Assembly (NCBI GenBank): GCA_023264085.1 | Contig: JALQTF010000017.1 | Coordinates: 1 to 17,690, forward strand | From: Acholeplasmataceae bacterium | GTDB taxonomy: Bacteria > Bacillota_I > Bacilli_A > Acholeplasmatales > Acholeplasmataceae | Length of the DNA: 17,690 bases | Direction of reading: 5' to 3' | Shown here: positions 7,068 to 14,564 of the stretch, piece by piece | Layout: the number at the start of each line of letters is the position of its first letter | Numbering within the stretch: position 1 is the stretch's first letter | Position numbers and translations under genes: made by a program | Notes under the pieces: model-generated | Told to the model about the DNA's origin: nothing | Database searches by the model: none | Seen by the model: the letters and a program-made list of their open reading frames with translations, nothing else

Positions 7068-7971
7068 AATTTTCCTCTATTACATGTTTGATGTTGTTGA
7101 TATTATTTTCAAAAATATCAAACAAAGTGATATTATTTTCAAAGTCTTGTTGACTAACATTATGAAATTGATGTAGTTCATAGAAAAATACTGTTTGGTT
7201 TTGTTCTAATAGTGCAGATTGTATTGTCATTGCTGCAAGTGGTTCCTGATCAAACACTGGTTCAATAAAGAATGCTTTTATATCGTTTGCTATCAAAGCA
7301 TCTATAAAATTTGATAACTCTAGAGATGATAATTCAGCATCAGGAATAAAATCAGGAAACAATGAGATGATATTCAATCCAAAATATTCTCCAAATTCAG
7401 CCATCGCATTATGTCCAGCGATGTATAATGTGATTGTGTCATTGTTGTAAGCAGTTAAAAAGTTTTCTAATTCTGCTACATGTGATTCGAGTGTTTCTAT
7501 GTATGCATTAGCATTTTCAGTGAAGAAGTCAGCAGAAGAAGGTTTTATTTCGATTAAGTGGGTTAAAATTAGATTCACCATGTCTTCCATTGTATGAGGA
7601 TTTGTCCAAAAATGGACATCATGTTCTTCATCATCATGTTCTAAGTCAAGTTCGAGTTCTAAATTCAAAACAAGAGTCTGTGTAAGGGATAGATCCTTTA
7701 CCCAATTTTCCAATTCATCGGAAGTATAAATAAATAATTCTGAGGATTCTATATATTGGCGATCTTTTGAAGTAATCTCAAAACTATGTGGACTTATACC
7801 AAATGGTAAGACGTTTTTTACACTCATTTCGTCTCCAACAATGGCTTGTACGATATCATATTGAGGAAACAAGGTTGTGACAATTTGATACACATCTTTA
7901 TCATTATTTTGACAGCTTGTTAAAAATGTGCCAGATAGTATTAGTATTATAAGAATTATATATTTTTTCAT
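7054..7971 (-). CDS. znuA: Zinc ABC transporter substrate-binding lipoprotein
   Basis: A cluster A-1 (ZnuA/TroA) metal-binding lipoprotein of 305 residues, anchored outside the membrane to capture Zn2+ for ZnuBC. The N-terminus is a lipoprotein signal peptide with lipobox LTSC, the lipidated cysteine being C20. Likely metal ligands are H62 (GISPHSFE), H120 (DVHFWTNP) and H187 (AGHNAMAEFG), with an acidic residue further on. A short His/acid loop (DLEHDDEEHDVH, 109-120) precedes the second ligand and is typical of zinc rather than manganese binders. It is the first gene of the znuACB-zur operon and lies next to paired palindromic operators. Confidence 0.93.
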   Translation of the reverse strand: MKKYIILIILILSGTFLTSCQNNDKDVYQIVTTLFPQYDIVQAIVGDEMSVKNVLPFGISPHSFEITSKDRQYIESSELFIYTSDELENWVKDLSLTQTLVLNLELELDLEHDDEEHDVHFWTNPHTMEDMVNLILTHLIEIKPSSADFFTENANAYIETLESHVAELENFLTAYNNDTITLYIAGHNAMAEFGEYFGLNIISLFPDFIPDAELSSLELSNFIDALIANDIKAFFIEPVFDQEPLAAMTIQSALLEQNQTVFFYELHQFHNVSQQDFENNITLFDIFENNINNIKHVIEENYGSS

Positions 7972-8001
7972 TATATCATGCTCTTTATGTTTATTATTTT
8001 A

Positions 8002-8016
8002 TGCAAATCATTTGCA
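8002..8016. promoter_or_regulatory. Putative Zur operator 1
   Basis: A perfect 7-1-7 palindrome, TGCAAATCATTTGCA. It covers the predicted transcription start of znuA (about 8015 on the minus strand), a classic position for repression. The same 15-mer occurs again at 8045-8059. The size and A+T-flanked symmetry suit a Fur-family site, but the sequence differs from the well-known Bacillus Zur box. Confidence 0.72.
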
Positions 8017-8021
8017 ACTAA

Positions 8022-8049
8022 ATTATAACATAGTTTGCAATACTTGCAA
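8022..8049 (-). promoter_or_regulatory. Promoter of the znuACB-zur operon
   Basis: On the minus strand an extended -10, TGT-TATAAT (complement of 8022-8030), has a -35-like TTGCAA (8044-8049) with 16-bp spacing. The promoter lies exactly between the two identical palindromes; the upstream one covers the -35 box. The leader to the znuA ATG is about 45 nt. Confidence 0.72.
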
Positions 8050-8059
8050 ATCATTTGCA
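8045..8059. promoter_or_regulatory. Putative Zur operator 2
   Basis: A second copy of TGCAAATCATTTGCA, identical to operator 1 and 43 bp from it (about four helical turns). Its left half also forms an overlapping palindrome, TTTGCAA-TAC-TTGCAAA (8034-8050), so three half-site pairings are possible here. It covers the znuA -35 box and lies about 25 bp from the divergent rimP -35 box. Confidence 0.72.
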
Positions 8060-8084
8060 TGAAAGATAAATGTATGACTTTAGA

Positions 8085-8113
8085 TTGCCTTCATGAACTG
8101 TTTGTGATATAAT
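8085..8113 (+). promoter_or_regulatory. Promoter of the rimP-nusA-infB operon
   Basis: TTGCCT (8085-8090) and TATAAT (8108-8113) are 17 bp apart, with TG one base ahead of the -10. This is the best -35/-10 pair in the window, fitting a highly expressed translation operon. Transcription should start near 8120, giving a leader of about 48 nt. Confidence 0.78.
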
Positions 8114-8126
8114 AAAATTACTTCAT

Positions 8127-8159
8127 GAGTGGGACATTGTTCCGCTCAATTTTATTGAG
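8127..8159 (+). promoter_or_regulatory. Two competing hairpins in the rimP leader
   Basis: GAGTGGGA (8127-8134) can pair with TTCCGCTC (8140-8147), with two G-U pairs. CTCAAT (8145-8150) can pair with ATTGAG (8154-8159). Both use CTC 8145-8147, so they exclude each other. The second hairpin reaches the edge of the ribosome binding site AGAGGG (8158-8163). A regulatory role is inference. Confidence 0.4.
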
Positions 8160-8167
8160 AGGGATTC

Positions 8168-8608
8168 ATGATTGAAAAATTGAAACAAAAATTAATGGAA
8201 ATGGTAGAAAGGCATCCTTTTGAATTATATGACGTTCGTCAAACGATGATATTTGGACAACAAGGAATAGAGATTCTTGTGGATAATGATGACGGACCAA
8301 TCAACACTGAAGCACTTGAACGATTCCATCATGAGATTTTACAATTGGATGACTCATGGATTCCAGATCACTTTGTAATTGAAGTGTCATCAGTAGGCAT
8401 AGAGAGGCCTTTGGAAACATTTAAAGATTATGATCAAGCACTAGGAAAATACATATATTTAGTCTCTGATTATTATAAAGGTTATGCAGATTTGATCGAG
8501 CGTCAAGAAGATACGATCACGATTGAATATTTAGAAAAAACAAAAAAAATAAAAAAAGTCATTCCGATAAAAACGATATCTACTGCAAGAAGAGCAGTAA
8601 AATTTTAG
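8168..8608 (+). CDS. rimP: Ribosome maturation factor RimP
   Basis: RimP assists assembly of the 30S ribosomal subunit. The 146-residue protein is of normal length, with the N-terminal alpha/beta domain (the family core ILVDNDDGPINTEALERFHHE followed by the conserved FVIEVSSVGIERPL motif at about 76-89) and a C-terminal Sm-like barrel. The start is ATG with AGAGGG upstream. It is the first gene of the classical rimP-nusA-rnpM-ylxQ-infB-rbfA order of Firmicutes and Mollicutes, and nusA follows after nine bases. Confidence 0.95.
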   Translation: MIEKLKQKLMEMVERHPFELYDVRQTMIFGQQGIEILVDNDDGPINTEALERFHHEILQLDDSWIPDHFVIEVSSVGIERPLETFKDYDQALGKYIYLVSDYYKGYADLIERQEDTITIEYLEKTKKIKKVIPIKTISTARRAVKF

Positions 8609-8617
8609 GAGAAAAAT

Positions 8618-9688
8618 ATGATTAGTAAAGAATTTTTTAAAAACATTGATTTAGTTGCTGAAGAAAAAGCATTAACAGTAGAACAAGTCAAAGAAGCATT
8701 TGTTCAAGGATTGATTGCAGGATGCAAAAAGGCATTTGATGTCCGTTCTTGCCGAGTAGAATTAAAAGAAGAAAAAAATGAACTTCTTTTATATACACAA
8801 CAACTTGTTGTTGAAGAATATTCATTAGACAACGAAAAGAATTTCACGCAATTATTATTAGATGAAGCAAAAGCAATTAAAAAAACTGCAAAAGTTGGTG
8901 ATATTATTGAAACCAAAGTATCTCCGCAAGATTTTGGACACTTTGCAGTACGTGATTTTAAAAGCAGACTCAATGAAGCACTCATTACGATGCAAAAAGA
9001 GAATTTATTCAATTTCTTTAAAGCGATGGAAGGTAATGTGTTATCATGTCGAGTGATTGATGTCAAAGATGACTTCTACAGGTTAGATATTGGTAGAGAT
9101 TTAACAACATTACTTCCTAAAAAAGAAACATTACCAAAAGATAATTTTCATGCTGGGGATTATGTTAAGGTTTATGTCTCTGAAGTTGAAATGAAGGGTA
9201 AATGGCCAAAAGTATTTGTTTCTAGAACACATAGTAATCTCATTATTAAATTACTCGAAAACTTAATTCCTGAAATTAAAGAAGGTATCATCGAGATTAT
9301 GGGTATCAGTAGAGAACCTGGAGATCGTGCGAAAATAGGACTAAAATCGAATGATCCAAAAGTCGATCCAATCGGTGCATGTGTCGGCGAAGGTGGTGCA
9401 AGAATTAAAGAAATCGTTCGAGCATTAAGTGATGAAAAAATCGACTTATTCAGATGGTCAGACAATGAACATGAACTTATTGCAAACGCATTACAACCAT
9501 CTGAAGTTGTAGCTGTGACGAATATTAATCCAAAAGATAAAACAGCATTAGCCATTGTGCCAGATGATCAATTATCGCTTGCCATCGGTAAATTAGGTCA
9601 AAACGTTAAGCTTGCTGTGCAAGCATGTGGATGGTCTATTGATATCAAATCCGAACAAAATGCTGCTATGGAAGGTATTTTATATTAA
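8618..9688 (+). CDS. nusA: Transcription termination/antitermination factor NusA
   Basis: NusA binds RNA polymerase and nascent RNA, modulating pausing and intrinsic termination. The 356-residue chain has the N-terminal polymerase-binding domain (about 1-125), an S1 domain starting with GNVLSCRVIDV (from 139), and two KH domains. Characteristic loops are VGEGGARI (256-263) and GKLGQNVKLA (324-333). It ends soon after KH2, as in Bacillus; the acidic repeats of enterobacterial NusA are absent. KH1 carries GEGG where many relatives have GxRG. The ribosome binding site is AGGAG, and rnpM follows after 11 bases. Confidence 0.96.
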   Translation: MISKEFFKNIDLVAEEKALTVEQVKEAFVQGLIAGCKKAFDVRSCRVELKEEKNELLLYTQQLVVEEYSLDNEKNFTQLLLDEAKAIKKTAKVGDIIETKVSPQDFGHFAVRDFKSRLNEALITMQKENLFNFFKAMEGNVLSCRVIDVKDDFYRLDIGRDLTTLLPKKETLPKDNFHAGDYVKVYVSEVEMKGKWPKVFVSRTHSNLIIKLLENLIPEIKEGIIEIMGISREPGDRAKIGLKSNDPKVDPIGACVGEGGARIKEIVRALSDEKIDLFRWSDNEHELIANALQPSEVVAVTNINPKDKTALAIVPDDQLSLAIGKLGQNVKLAVQACGWSIDIKSEQNAAMEGILY

Positions 9689-9699
9689 GGAGGTGTCTT

Positions 9700-9960
9700 A
9701 TGAAACATACACCACTTAGAACATGTTTAATCACTAGAGAAAAATTGCCTAAACTAGAGTTATTACGCATCGTAAAAACAAAAGAACAAGGTGTTGTTTT
9801 TGATCCATCCGGTAAAATGAACGGCCGTGGTGCCTATATAAAAAAAGATATCGATGTTATCAAAAAAGCGAAGCAAAGAAAATTATTAAGCAAACATTTT
9901 GAAACAGAAATCGATCCATCGTTATATGAAACTTTAGAGGCAATGTGTCATGGTAAATAA
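9700..9960 (+). CDS. rnpM: YlxR family RNA-binding protein (RnpM)
   Basis: An 86-residue YlxR-family protein. In Bacillus the family member has been reported to bind and modulate RNase P; that role is taken from the literature and not visible here. The family signature is clear: P-L-R-T-C-L-I-T-R-E, then PKLELLRIV, V-F-D-P-S-G-K and NGRGAYI (positively charged RNA-binding face). The start is ATG after a near-perfect AAGGAGGTG ribosome binding site. It overlaps ylxQ by 11 nt, so the two are probably translationally coupled. Confidence 0.92.
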   Translation: MKHTPLRTCLITREKLPKLELLRIVKTKEQGVVFDPSGKMNGRGAYIKKDIDVIKKAKQRKLLSKHFETEIDPSLYETLEAMCHGK

Positions 9961-10222
9961 CTTAGGACTCGCTTATAGAGCGAGAAAAATTTCTGTTGGA
10001 ACTGAATTATCTATTGAGAAAATGCGTCAAAAAAAAGCAGTATTAATTGTACTTGCAAAGGATGCATCGGAAAATACGAAAAAAAAAATTAGAGACAAAG
10101 CGTCTTATTATGGCATAGACGTGTTGGAATCATTAACATCTGAACAATTATCGCAATCCATTGGTAAAACCAACATCAAAGTCATTGCAATATTGGATGA
10201 GGGATTTAAAAATATTCTCTAA
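9950..10222 (+). CDS. ylxQ: L7Ae/L30e-family ribosomal-type protein YlxQ
   Basis: This 90-residue member of the L7Ae/L30e/S12e/Gadd45 family, whose members bind kink-turn RNA, is of unknown exact role. It begins NNLGLAYRARKISVGTE, the typical opening of YlxQ proteins, and has the AVLIVLAKDASENTKKKI core strand and helix. It sits in its universal place between rnpM and infB. The start ATG overlaps the end of rnpM, whose last codons supply the upstream region; no strong ribosome binding site is seen, consistent with coupling. Confidence 0.9.
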   Translation: MVNNLGLAYRARKISVGTELSIEKMRQKKAVLIVLAKDASENTKKKIRDKASYYGIDVLESLTSEQLSQSIGKTNIKVIAILDEGFKNIL

Positions 10223-10242
10223 TCAAAAAAGGAAGTGAACTT

Positions 10243-12081
10243 ATGCCAAAACAAAATAAACCAATGAATAAAAAGTCAAATGCATATCATAAACCAACGC
10301 AGCATACAGCAAAAAAAGCTAAACCATCAGGACCTCAAATACTTACCTACAAAGATGGTATGAATGTATCAGATGTTGCAAAAGCAATGGACGTATCTAG
10401 TGCTGTAATCATTAAAAAACTCATGCTCATGGGTATGATGACATCTGTCAATCAAATCATTGATAGAGATACTGTTGAACTTGTTGCAATAGAAGAAGGA
10501 TTTGAAGTTGTCGATGAAGTCATCACAGATGTCACGAGATTTGATGAAATGGACATCGAAGATGATCCTAAAGATTTAGTGAAACGTCCACCCATTGTTA
10601 CCATCATGGGTCACGTAGACCATGGAAAAACAACATTATTAGATACTATTAGAAAATCACGTGTTGCACAATCTGAAGCAGGTGGTATTACACAGCATAT
10701 CGGTGCATATCAAGTCGATTACAAAGGTGAAAAAGTTACATTTATCGATACACCTGGTCATGCTGCTTTCACAGAAATGCGCGCACGTGGTGCAAAAGTA
10801 ACGGACATTGTTATCATTGTTGTTGCTGCAGATGATGGTGTCATGCCACAAACGATTGAGGCAATTGACCACGCAAAAGCTGCAAAAGTCCCAATCATCG
10901 TAGCAGTCAATAAAATGGATCGACCTCAAGCCAATCCAGAAAAAGTCATGACAGCATTATCAGAAAAAGGATTAACACCTGAAGAATGGGGAGGTCAAAT
11001 TCCATTTGTAAAAATATCTGCACTTAAAGGCGAGGGTATTGATCAATTATTAGAACTGATTATCTTAGTAAGTGAAGTAGAAGAATTAAAAGCAAATCCT
11101 AAACGATTTGCACAAGGTACAGTCATTGAAGCAAGACTAGATAAAGGTCGTGGTTCAGTAGCAACCTTGATTGTAGAATCTGGAACCTTAAGAGTCGGAG
11201 ACTATCTTGCTTGTGGTAATACTTATGGTAAAGTAAGAACGATGGAAGATGATTTAAAAAAACGTTACAAAGAGGCGCTTCCTGCTATGCCAATTGAAAT
11301 TACAGGACTGAATGAAGTGCCAAAAGCTGGTGACATTTTTAAAGCATTTGATGATGAGAAAATGACACGCCAAATTGCAGAAGAACGTCAATCCCGCGAA
11401 CGAGAAAAAGAACTTAAAAAACGTTCTAAAACGTCTCTTGAATCTCTTATGGGAGATATGGAATCATCTGAAAAAGAACTTAATCTCATTATTAAAGGCG
11501 ACGTGAATGGTTCAATTGAAGCCCTTAAAGGACTCCTAGAAAAAATTGATATCGAAGGTTTTCATGTCAATGTCATCCGAGGAGAAGTTGGTGCCATATC
11601 AGAAAGTGATGTCACACTTGCAAATGCGACACAATCAATATTAATTGGATTCAATGTTAGACCTACTGCATCCGTTAAGGCACTTGCAGACACACAAGGT
11701 GTTGAAATTAGATTATATTCGATTATTTATCGTGTCCAAGAAGATATTGAAGCAGCTCTCAAAGGTATGCTTGCACCTAAATTTGAAGAAATTGTCATTG
11801 GTCAAGCAGAAGTAAGAGAAACATTTAAAGTATCTAAAATTGGAACAATCGCTGGCTGTATCGTAACAGACGGATCGATTATTAGAGAAGCATTAGTACG
11901 TGTATTAAGAAATGGTATCGTTGTATACGAGGGTAAACTTGCGTCTCTTAAACGATTTAAAGATGATGCAAAAGAAGTGCGTCAAGGCTTTGAGTGTGGA
12001 CTTTCTATTGAAAACTTTAATGATATTAAAGTGGGAGATATCATTGAAGCCTCTAAAATGAAGGAGATGGAGATTGTCTAA
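10243..12081 (+). CDS. infB: Translation initiation factor IF-2
   Basis: IF-2 is the GTPase that places fMet-tRNA on the 30S subunit and promotes subunit joining. The protein has 612 residues, short compared with about 700-900 in most bacteria because the variable N-terminal extension is minimal; one IF2N domain remains (about 37-85). GTPase motifs are intact: GHVDHGKT (123-130), DTPGH (169-173) with the catalytic His, NKMD (223-226) and SALKGEG. Domains II, III and the fMet-tRNA-binding domain IV (KIGTIAGCIVTDG, GKLASLKRFKDDAKEV, GFECGLSIENFNDIKVGD) follow. The start is ATG with GGAAG upstream. Its stop overlaps the rbfA start by one base (TAATG). Confidence 0.98.
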   Translation: MPKQNKPMNKKSNAYHKPTQHTAKKAKPSGPQILTYKDGMNVSDVAKAMDVSSAVIIKKLMLMGMMTSVNQIIDRDTVELVAIEEGFEVVDEVITDVTRFDEMDIEDDPKDLVKRPPIVTIMGHVDHGKTTLLDTIRKSRVAQSEAGGITQHIGAYQVDYKGEKVTFIDTPGHAAFTEMRARGAKVTDIVIIVVAADDGVMPQTIEAIDHAKAAKVPIIVAVNKMDRPQANPEKVMTALSEKGLTPEEWGGQIPFVKISALKGEGIDQLLELIILVSEVEELKANPKRFAQGTVIEARLDKGRGSVATLIVESGTLRVGDYLACGNTYGKVRTMEDDLKKRYKEALPAMPIEITGLNEVPKAGDIFKAFDDEKMTRQIAEERQSREREKELKKRSKTSLESLMGDMESSEKELNLIIKGDVNGSIEALKGLLEKIDIEGFHVNVIRGEVGAISESDVTLANATQSILIGFNVRPTASVKALADTQGVEIRLYSIIYRVQEDIEAALKGMLAPKFEEIVIGQAEVRETFKVSKIGTIAGCIVTDGSIIREALVRVLRNGIVVYEGKLASLKRFKDDAKEVRQGFECGLSIENFNDIKVGDIIEASKMKEMEIV

Positions 12082-12422
12082 TGTCTATATCTATTGAAAG
12101 ACTTGCAAGCTTAATTCAAAGAGAACTTGCAAATATTGTGAATGAAGAAGTAAAAAATAGTCAAGTCGGATATGTCAACTTAACAGAAGTAAAAGTAACG
12201 AAAGACTTATCCTATGCAACCATTTTTTATACTGTATTATCTGATGATGCTGACATTATCAAAAAAGCGCAAGAACTCCTTGAAAAGCACACTTCAAAAA
12301 TAAGAAAACGCCTTGCAGAAAAAATAAGAAATGTAAGAAAAATACCAGAATTGTTGTTTAAGTATGATGAAGCATTAGCTTACGGAAATCATATTGATCA
12401 ACTTCTCAAAACAATCAAGTAA
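12081..12422 (+). CDS. rbfA: Ribosome-binding factor A
   Basis: RbfA is a 30S assembly factor acting on the 5' region of 16S rRNA. At 113 residues with one KH-type domain it is of usual length. The N-terminus (RLASLIQRELANIV) and the V-T-K-D-L-S-Y-A-T-I-F-Y core are diagnostic, as is the C-terminal R-K-I-P-E-L-L-F-K-Y-D segment. The ATG shares its A with the infB stop. The stop codon lies inside a hairpin that may terminate or attenuate the operon. Confidence 0.96.
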   Translation: MSISIERLASLIQRELANIVNEEVKNSQVGYVNLTEVKVTKDLSYATIFYTVLSDDADIIKKAQELLEKHTSKIRKRLAEKIRNVRKIPELLFKYDEALAYGNHIDQLLKTIK

Positions 12423-12438
12423 CGTAAGTTACTTTTTT
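12417..12438 (+). terminator. Probable weak terminator after rbfA
   Basis: AAGTAAC (12417-12423) pairs with GTTACTT (12428-12434) around a GTAA tetraloop, followed by a run of T residues (12433-12438). The stem is only seven A+T-rich base pairs, so it may be partial. The rbfA stop codon lies in its 5' arm. Confidence 0.55.
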
Positions 12439-12446
12439 GTTATAAT
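12438..12446 (+). promoter_or_regulatory. Extended -10 promoter of priA
   Basis: TGT-TATAAT, a perfect extended -10, ends 16 nt before the priA ATG. Its TG begins at the last T of the terminator U-tract. The predicted transcript would begin near 12453 within the ribosome binding site AGAGG, giving a leader of about nine bases. No clear -35 box. Confidence 0.62.
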
Positions 12447-12461
12447 AACATAGAGGTAACG

Positions 12462-14564
12462 ATGTTCGCTGAAGTCATTATTGATATTAAACATCATGAT
12501 GTTAACCACACCTATGATTATAAGATTGAAAAAGCATTCATCCCTATTTTGGAAGTAGGGATGCGTGTGCATGTACCTTTTTCACATTCGACAAGAACGG
12601 GCATTATCATCAAGATAAAAGAAACCTCTCAAACAGCAACAAAATCAATTATTGATGTGGATGCAACGATGCCAGTGATTTCAAAACAATCACTATCCCA
12701 CATACATTATCTCGTTAAAAACAATCACATGTTGTACCAACAAGCTATTGAGCTTGTTGTTCCACATGTATTTCAGTTCAAATATCGTTACACAATCAAA
12801 GTGTATCAACAAGACCCTTTTCTAGATAACCTTTATATGACTGTGATTGGTAAAACATACATATTATTAAAAAAAGATGAAAAGTATTTATCAAAACTTA
12901 AATCACTTCATCAAGCAGGAAAAATACATATCAATCAAACACAAATTTCACATCTTCCTAAAAGGCCATCAAACATCTTTATCTATACGCAAAAACCATA
13001 TCCGAGATTAGAAAAGATGTTACATCAATTAAAACCTTTTAAGACTTATAAAAAGGAAGCACTTGTTTCATTAGGACTATCAAATTCTAATATAAAGACA
13101 TTATTGAAACATGAAATTCTTCTTAAACAAGAGATGAAACATACTTTCACTTCACAAAAGAAAAACGATCATAAAGGCAAAAAAAACATACTTATTCAAC
13201 CCTTTGAAATCATGTTGAAATCATTAAAGGATGTTATAGAGCATGTTACAATGAATCAACAATCTCTGTTGATAATAGTACCCAATAAAACAGTACTTTC
13301 TAATGTTCAATCACTTTGTCATCTCACACTTGCTTATGATTATAAAACCTCTTCTAAACAATATTTAGAGATGTTGGATAGATTAAATACTGAACCTTCA
13401 GTTTTAATTTCAACTCGCAAAGGTGTTTTTTTGCCACATGCATTTGATCACATATTTATTGTAAATAGTCATTCTAAAACGTATCGTTATGATCAAGGTG
13501 TCTTTTATGACACGTTAGAAACTGTAGAAAGATTATTTCCAACATCAACTATATATCTTCATAGTTATGCATTATTTCCTTCAATTTCAATAGATGCCAA
13601 ACAAACACATGTCACCAAATCAACGCTCGATATTGATCAACACATACATATTATATCCATGAAAGATGAATTGATATCTGGACATACAAAAGTATTATCA
13701 AGATCTGTATTAGAAGCTTCAAAAAAAGCATTAAATACAAAAAACATTGTCATGTATTATCCAAGAAAAGGGTATCAAAAAGTGAATGTATGTCGGTTGT
13801 GTGGTCAAGTTCAAACATGCCCAACATGTCATAAAAAGTTGCATGTCACACAACAAAAAAAGACTTTTTGTTCCACATGTCATACAACGTATGAGTTACA
13901 TCAAACGTGTACACATGGTCATAAAAACATGATGAAACCTTTAGGATTAGGTCTTGAGTATATTGCCAAACATATTGAACAGTTAATACCTGATCATAAG
14001 GTGATTATTGTTGATAAAGACAACCAACATTTACCTCAAGTCAATCAGCCATCAATTTATATCGGTACTCAAAAAATCATATCATATTTAAATGATATAG
14101 AATTTGAGATGAGTGTCATCATTTTAGCAGATATTTCATTTCACTCAAAGAATCAATTAGATGATGAACATAACTTTATGGATGTACTTTCATTTTTACC
14201 TTTTGGATTATCAAAAGTCAAAGCCTCCTTTATTCAAACTTACGATTCAGAACATCCTTTTGTAAAGGGGCTAATGGCTCCTGATGTTTATTTGAAAGAT
14301 GTACTTCAAACACGACAATTATTGTCGTTACCACCGTATTTCCATCTATTTGAAATTACGATTGAAGATGTATCATTTTTCAGAGGTTATCAACGTTCGA
14401 TAAGTATTCAAAACGTATTACATGATTTAAATATTCAAGCCATTGGCCCCATGTATGATGATGAACAACCCTTTCGTCTCATGATTAAATTAGCTGCAAC
14501 ACAACTCGATGAATTTTATGAATTTGTCGCTGTTCATGGGTTGCATTCAAGGAGAATACAATGA
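12462..14564 (+). CDS. priA: Primosomal protein N' (PriA) with degenerate helicase core
   Basis: PriA normally recognises stalled forks and reloads the replicative helicase, using ATP-driven 3'-to-5' unwinding. This 700-residue protein keeps the fold from end to end. The N-terminal 3'-DNA-binding domain (VGMRVHVPF) and the zinc cluster (C444, C447, C453, C456, C470, C473, C483, with H485 or H487 where a Cys is usual) are present, as are the G-L-G-L-E motif, GTQ (535-537), LPPYFHLFEITI and the C-terminal domain (AIGPM, FRLMIKL). The ATPase motifs are gone. Around residues 244-252, where GxTGSGKT should stand, the sequence reads LIQPFEIML. The DEEH box is NSHSK (335-339). The VAGRAGR motif VI is absent after the GTQ region. 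The frame is intact, so it is not a recent pseudogene. It probably serves as a non-helicase loader, as proposed for actinobacterial PriA. It overlaps fmt by 4 nt. Confidence 0.87.
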   Translation: MFAEVIIDIKHHDVNHTYDYKIEKAFIPILEVGMRVHVPFSHSTRTGIIIKIKETSQTATKSIIDVDATMPVISKQSLSHIHYLVKNNHMLYQQAIELVVPHVFQFKYRYTIKVYQQDPFLDNLYMTVIGKTYILLKKDEKYLSKLKSLHQAGKIHINQTQISHLPKRPSNIFIYTQKPYPRLEKMLHQLKPFKTYKKEALVSLGLSNSNIKTLLKHEILLKQEMKHTFTSQKKNDHKGKKNILIQPFEIMLKSLKDVIEHVTMNQQSLLIIVPNKTVLSNVQSLCHLTLAYDYKTSSKQYLEMLDRLNTEPSVLISTRKGVFLPHAFDHIFIVNSHSKTYRYDQGVFYDTLETVERLFPTSTIYLHSYALFPSISIDAKQTHVTKSTLDIDQHIHIISMKDELISGHTKVLSRSVLEASKKALNTKNIVMYYPRKGYQKVNVCRLCGQVQTCPTCHKKLHVTQQKKTFCSTCHTTYELHQTCTHGHKNMMKPLGLGLEYIAKHIEQLIPDHKVIIVDKDNQHLPQVNQPSIYIGTQKIISYLNDIEFEMSVIILADISFHSKNQLDDEHNFMDVLSFLPFGLSKVKASFIQTYDSEHPFVKGLMAPDVYLKDVLQTRQLLSLPPYFHLFEITIEDVSFFRGYQRSISIQNVLHDLNIQAIGPMYDDEQPFRLMIKLAATQLDEFYEFVAVHGLHSRRIQ

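Noticed and set aside
8002..8059. Repeated palindromes as a CRISPR or mobile-element end
   Set aside because: There are only two short copies with no spacer regularity or transposase, and they frame a promoter, which fits operators.
8704..9555. Minus-strand frames of about 120 codons opposite nusA
   Set aside because: They are antisense shadows of a strongly conserved gene, with no promoter or ribosome binding site.
12462..14564. Considering priA a pseudogene
   Set aside because: The frame is uninterrupted over 700 codons, has its own promoter and ribosome binding site, overlaps fmt by four bases, and keeps the zinc cluster and C-terminal motifs.
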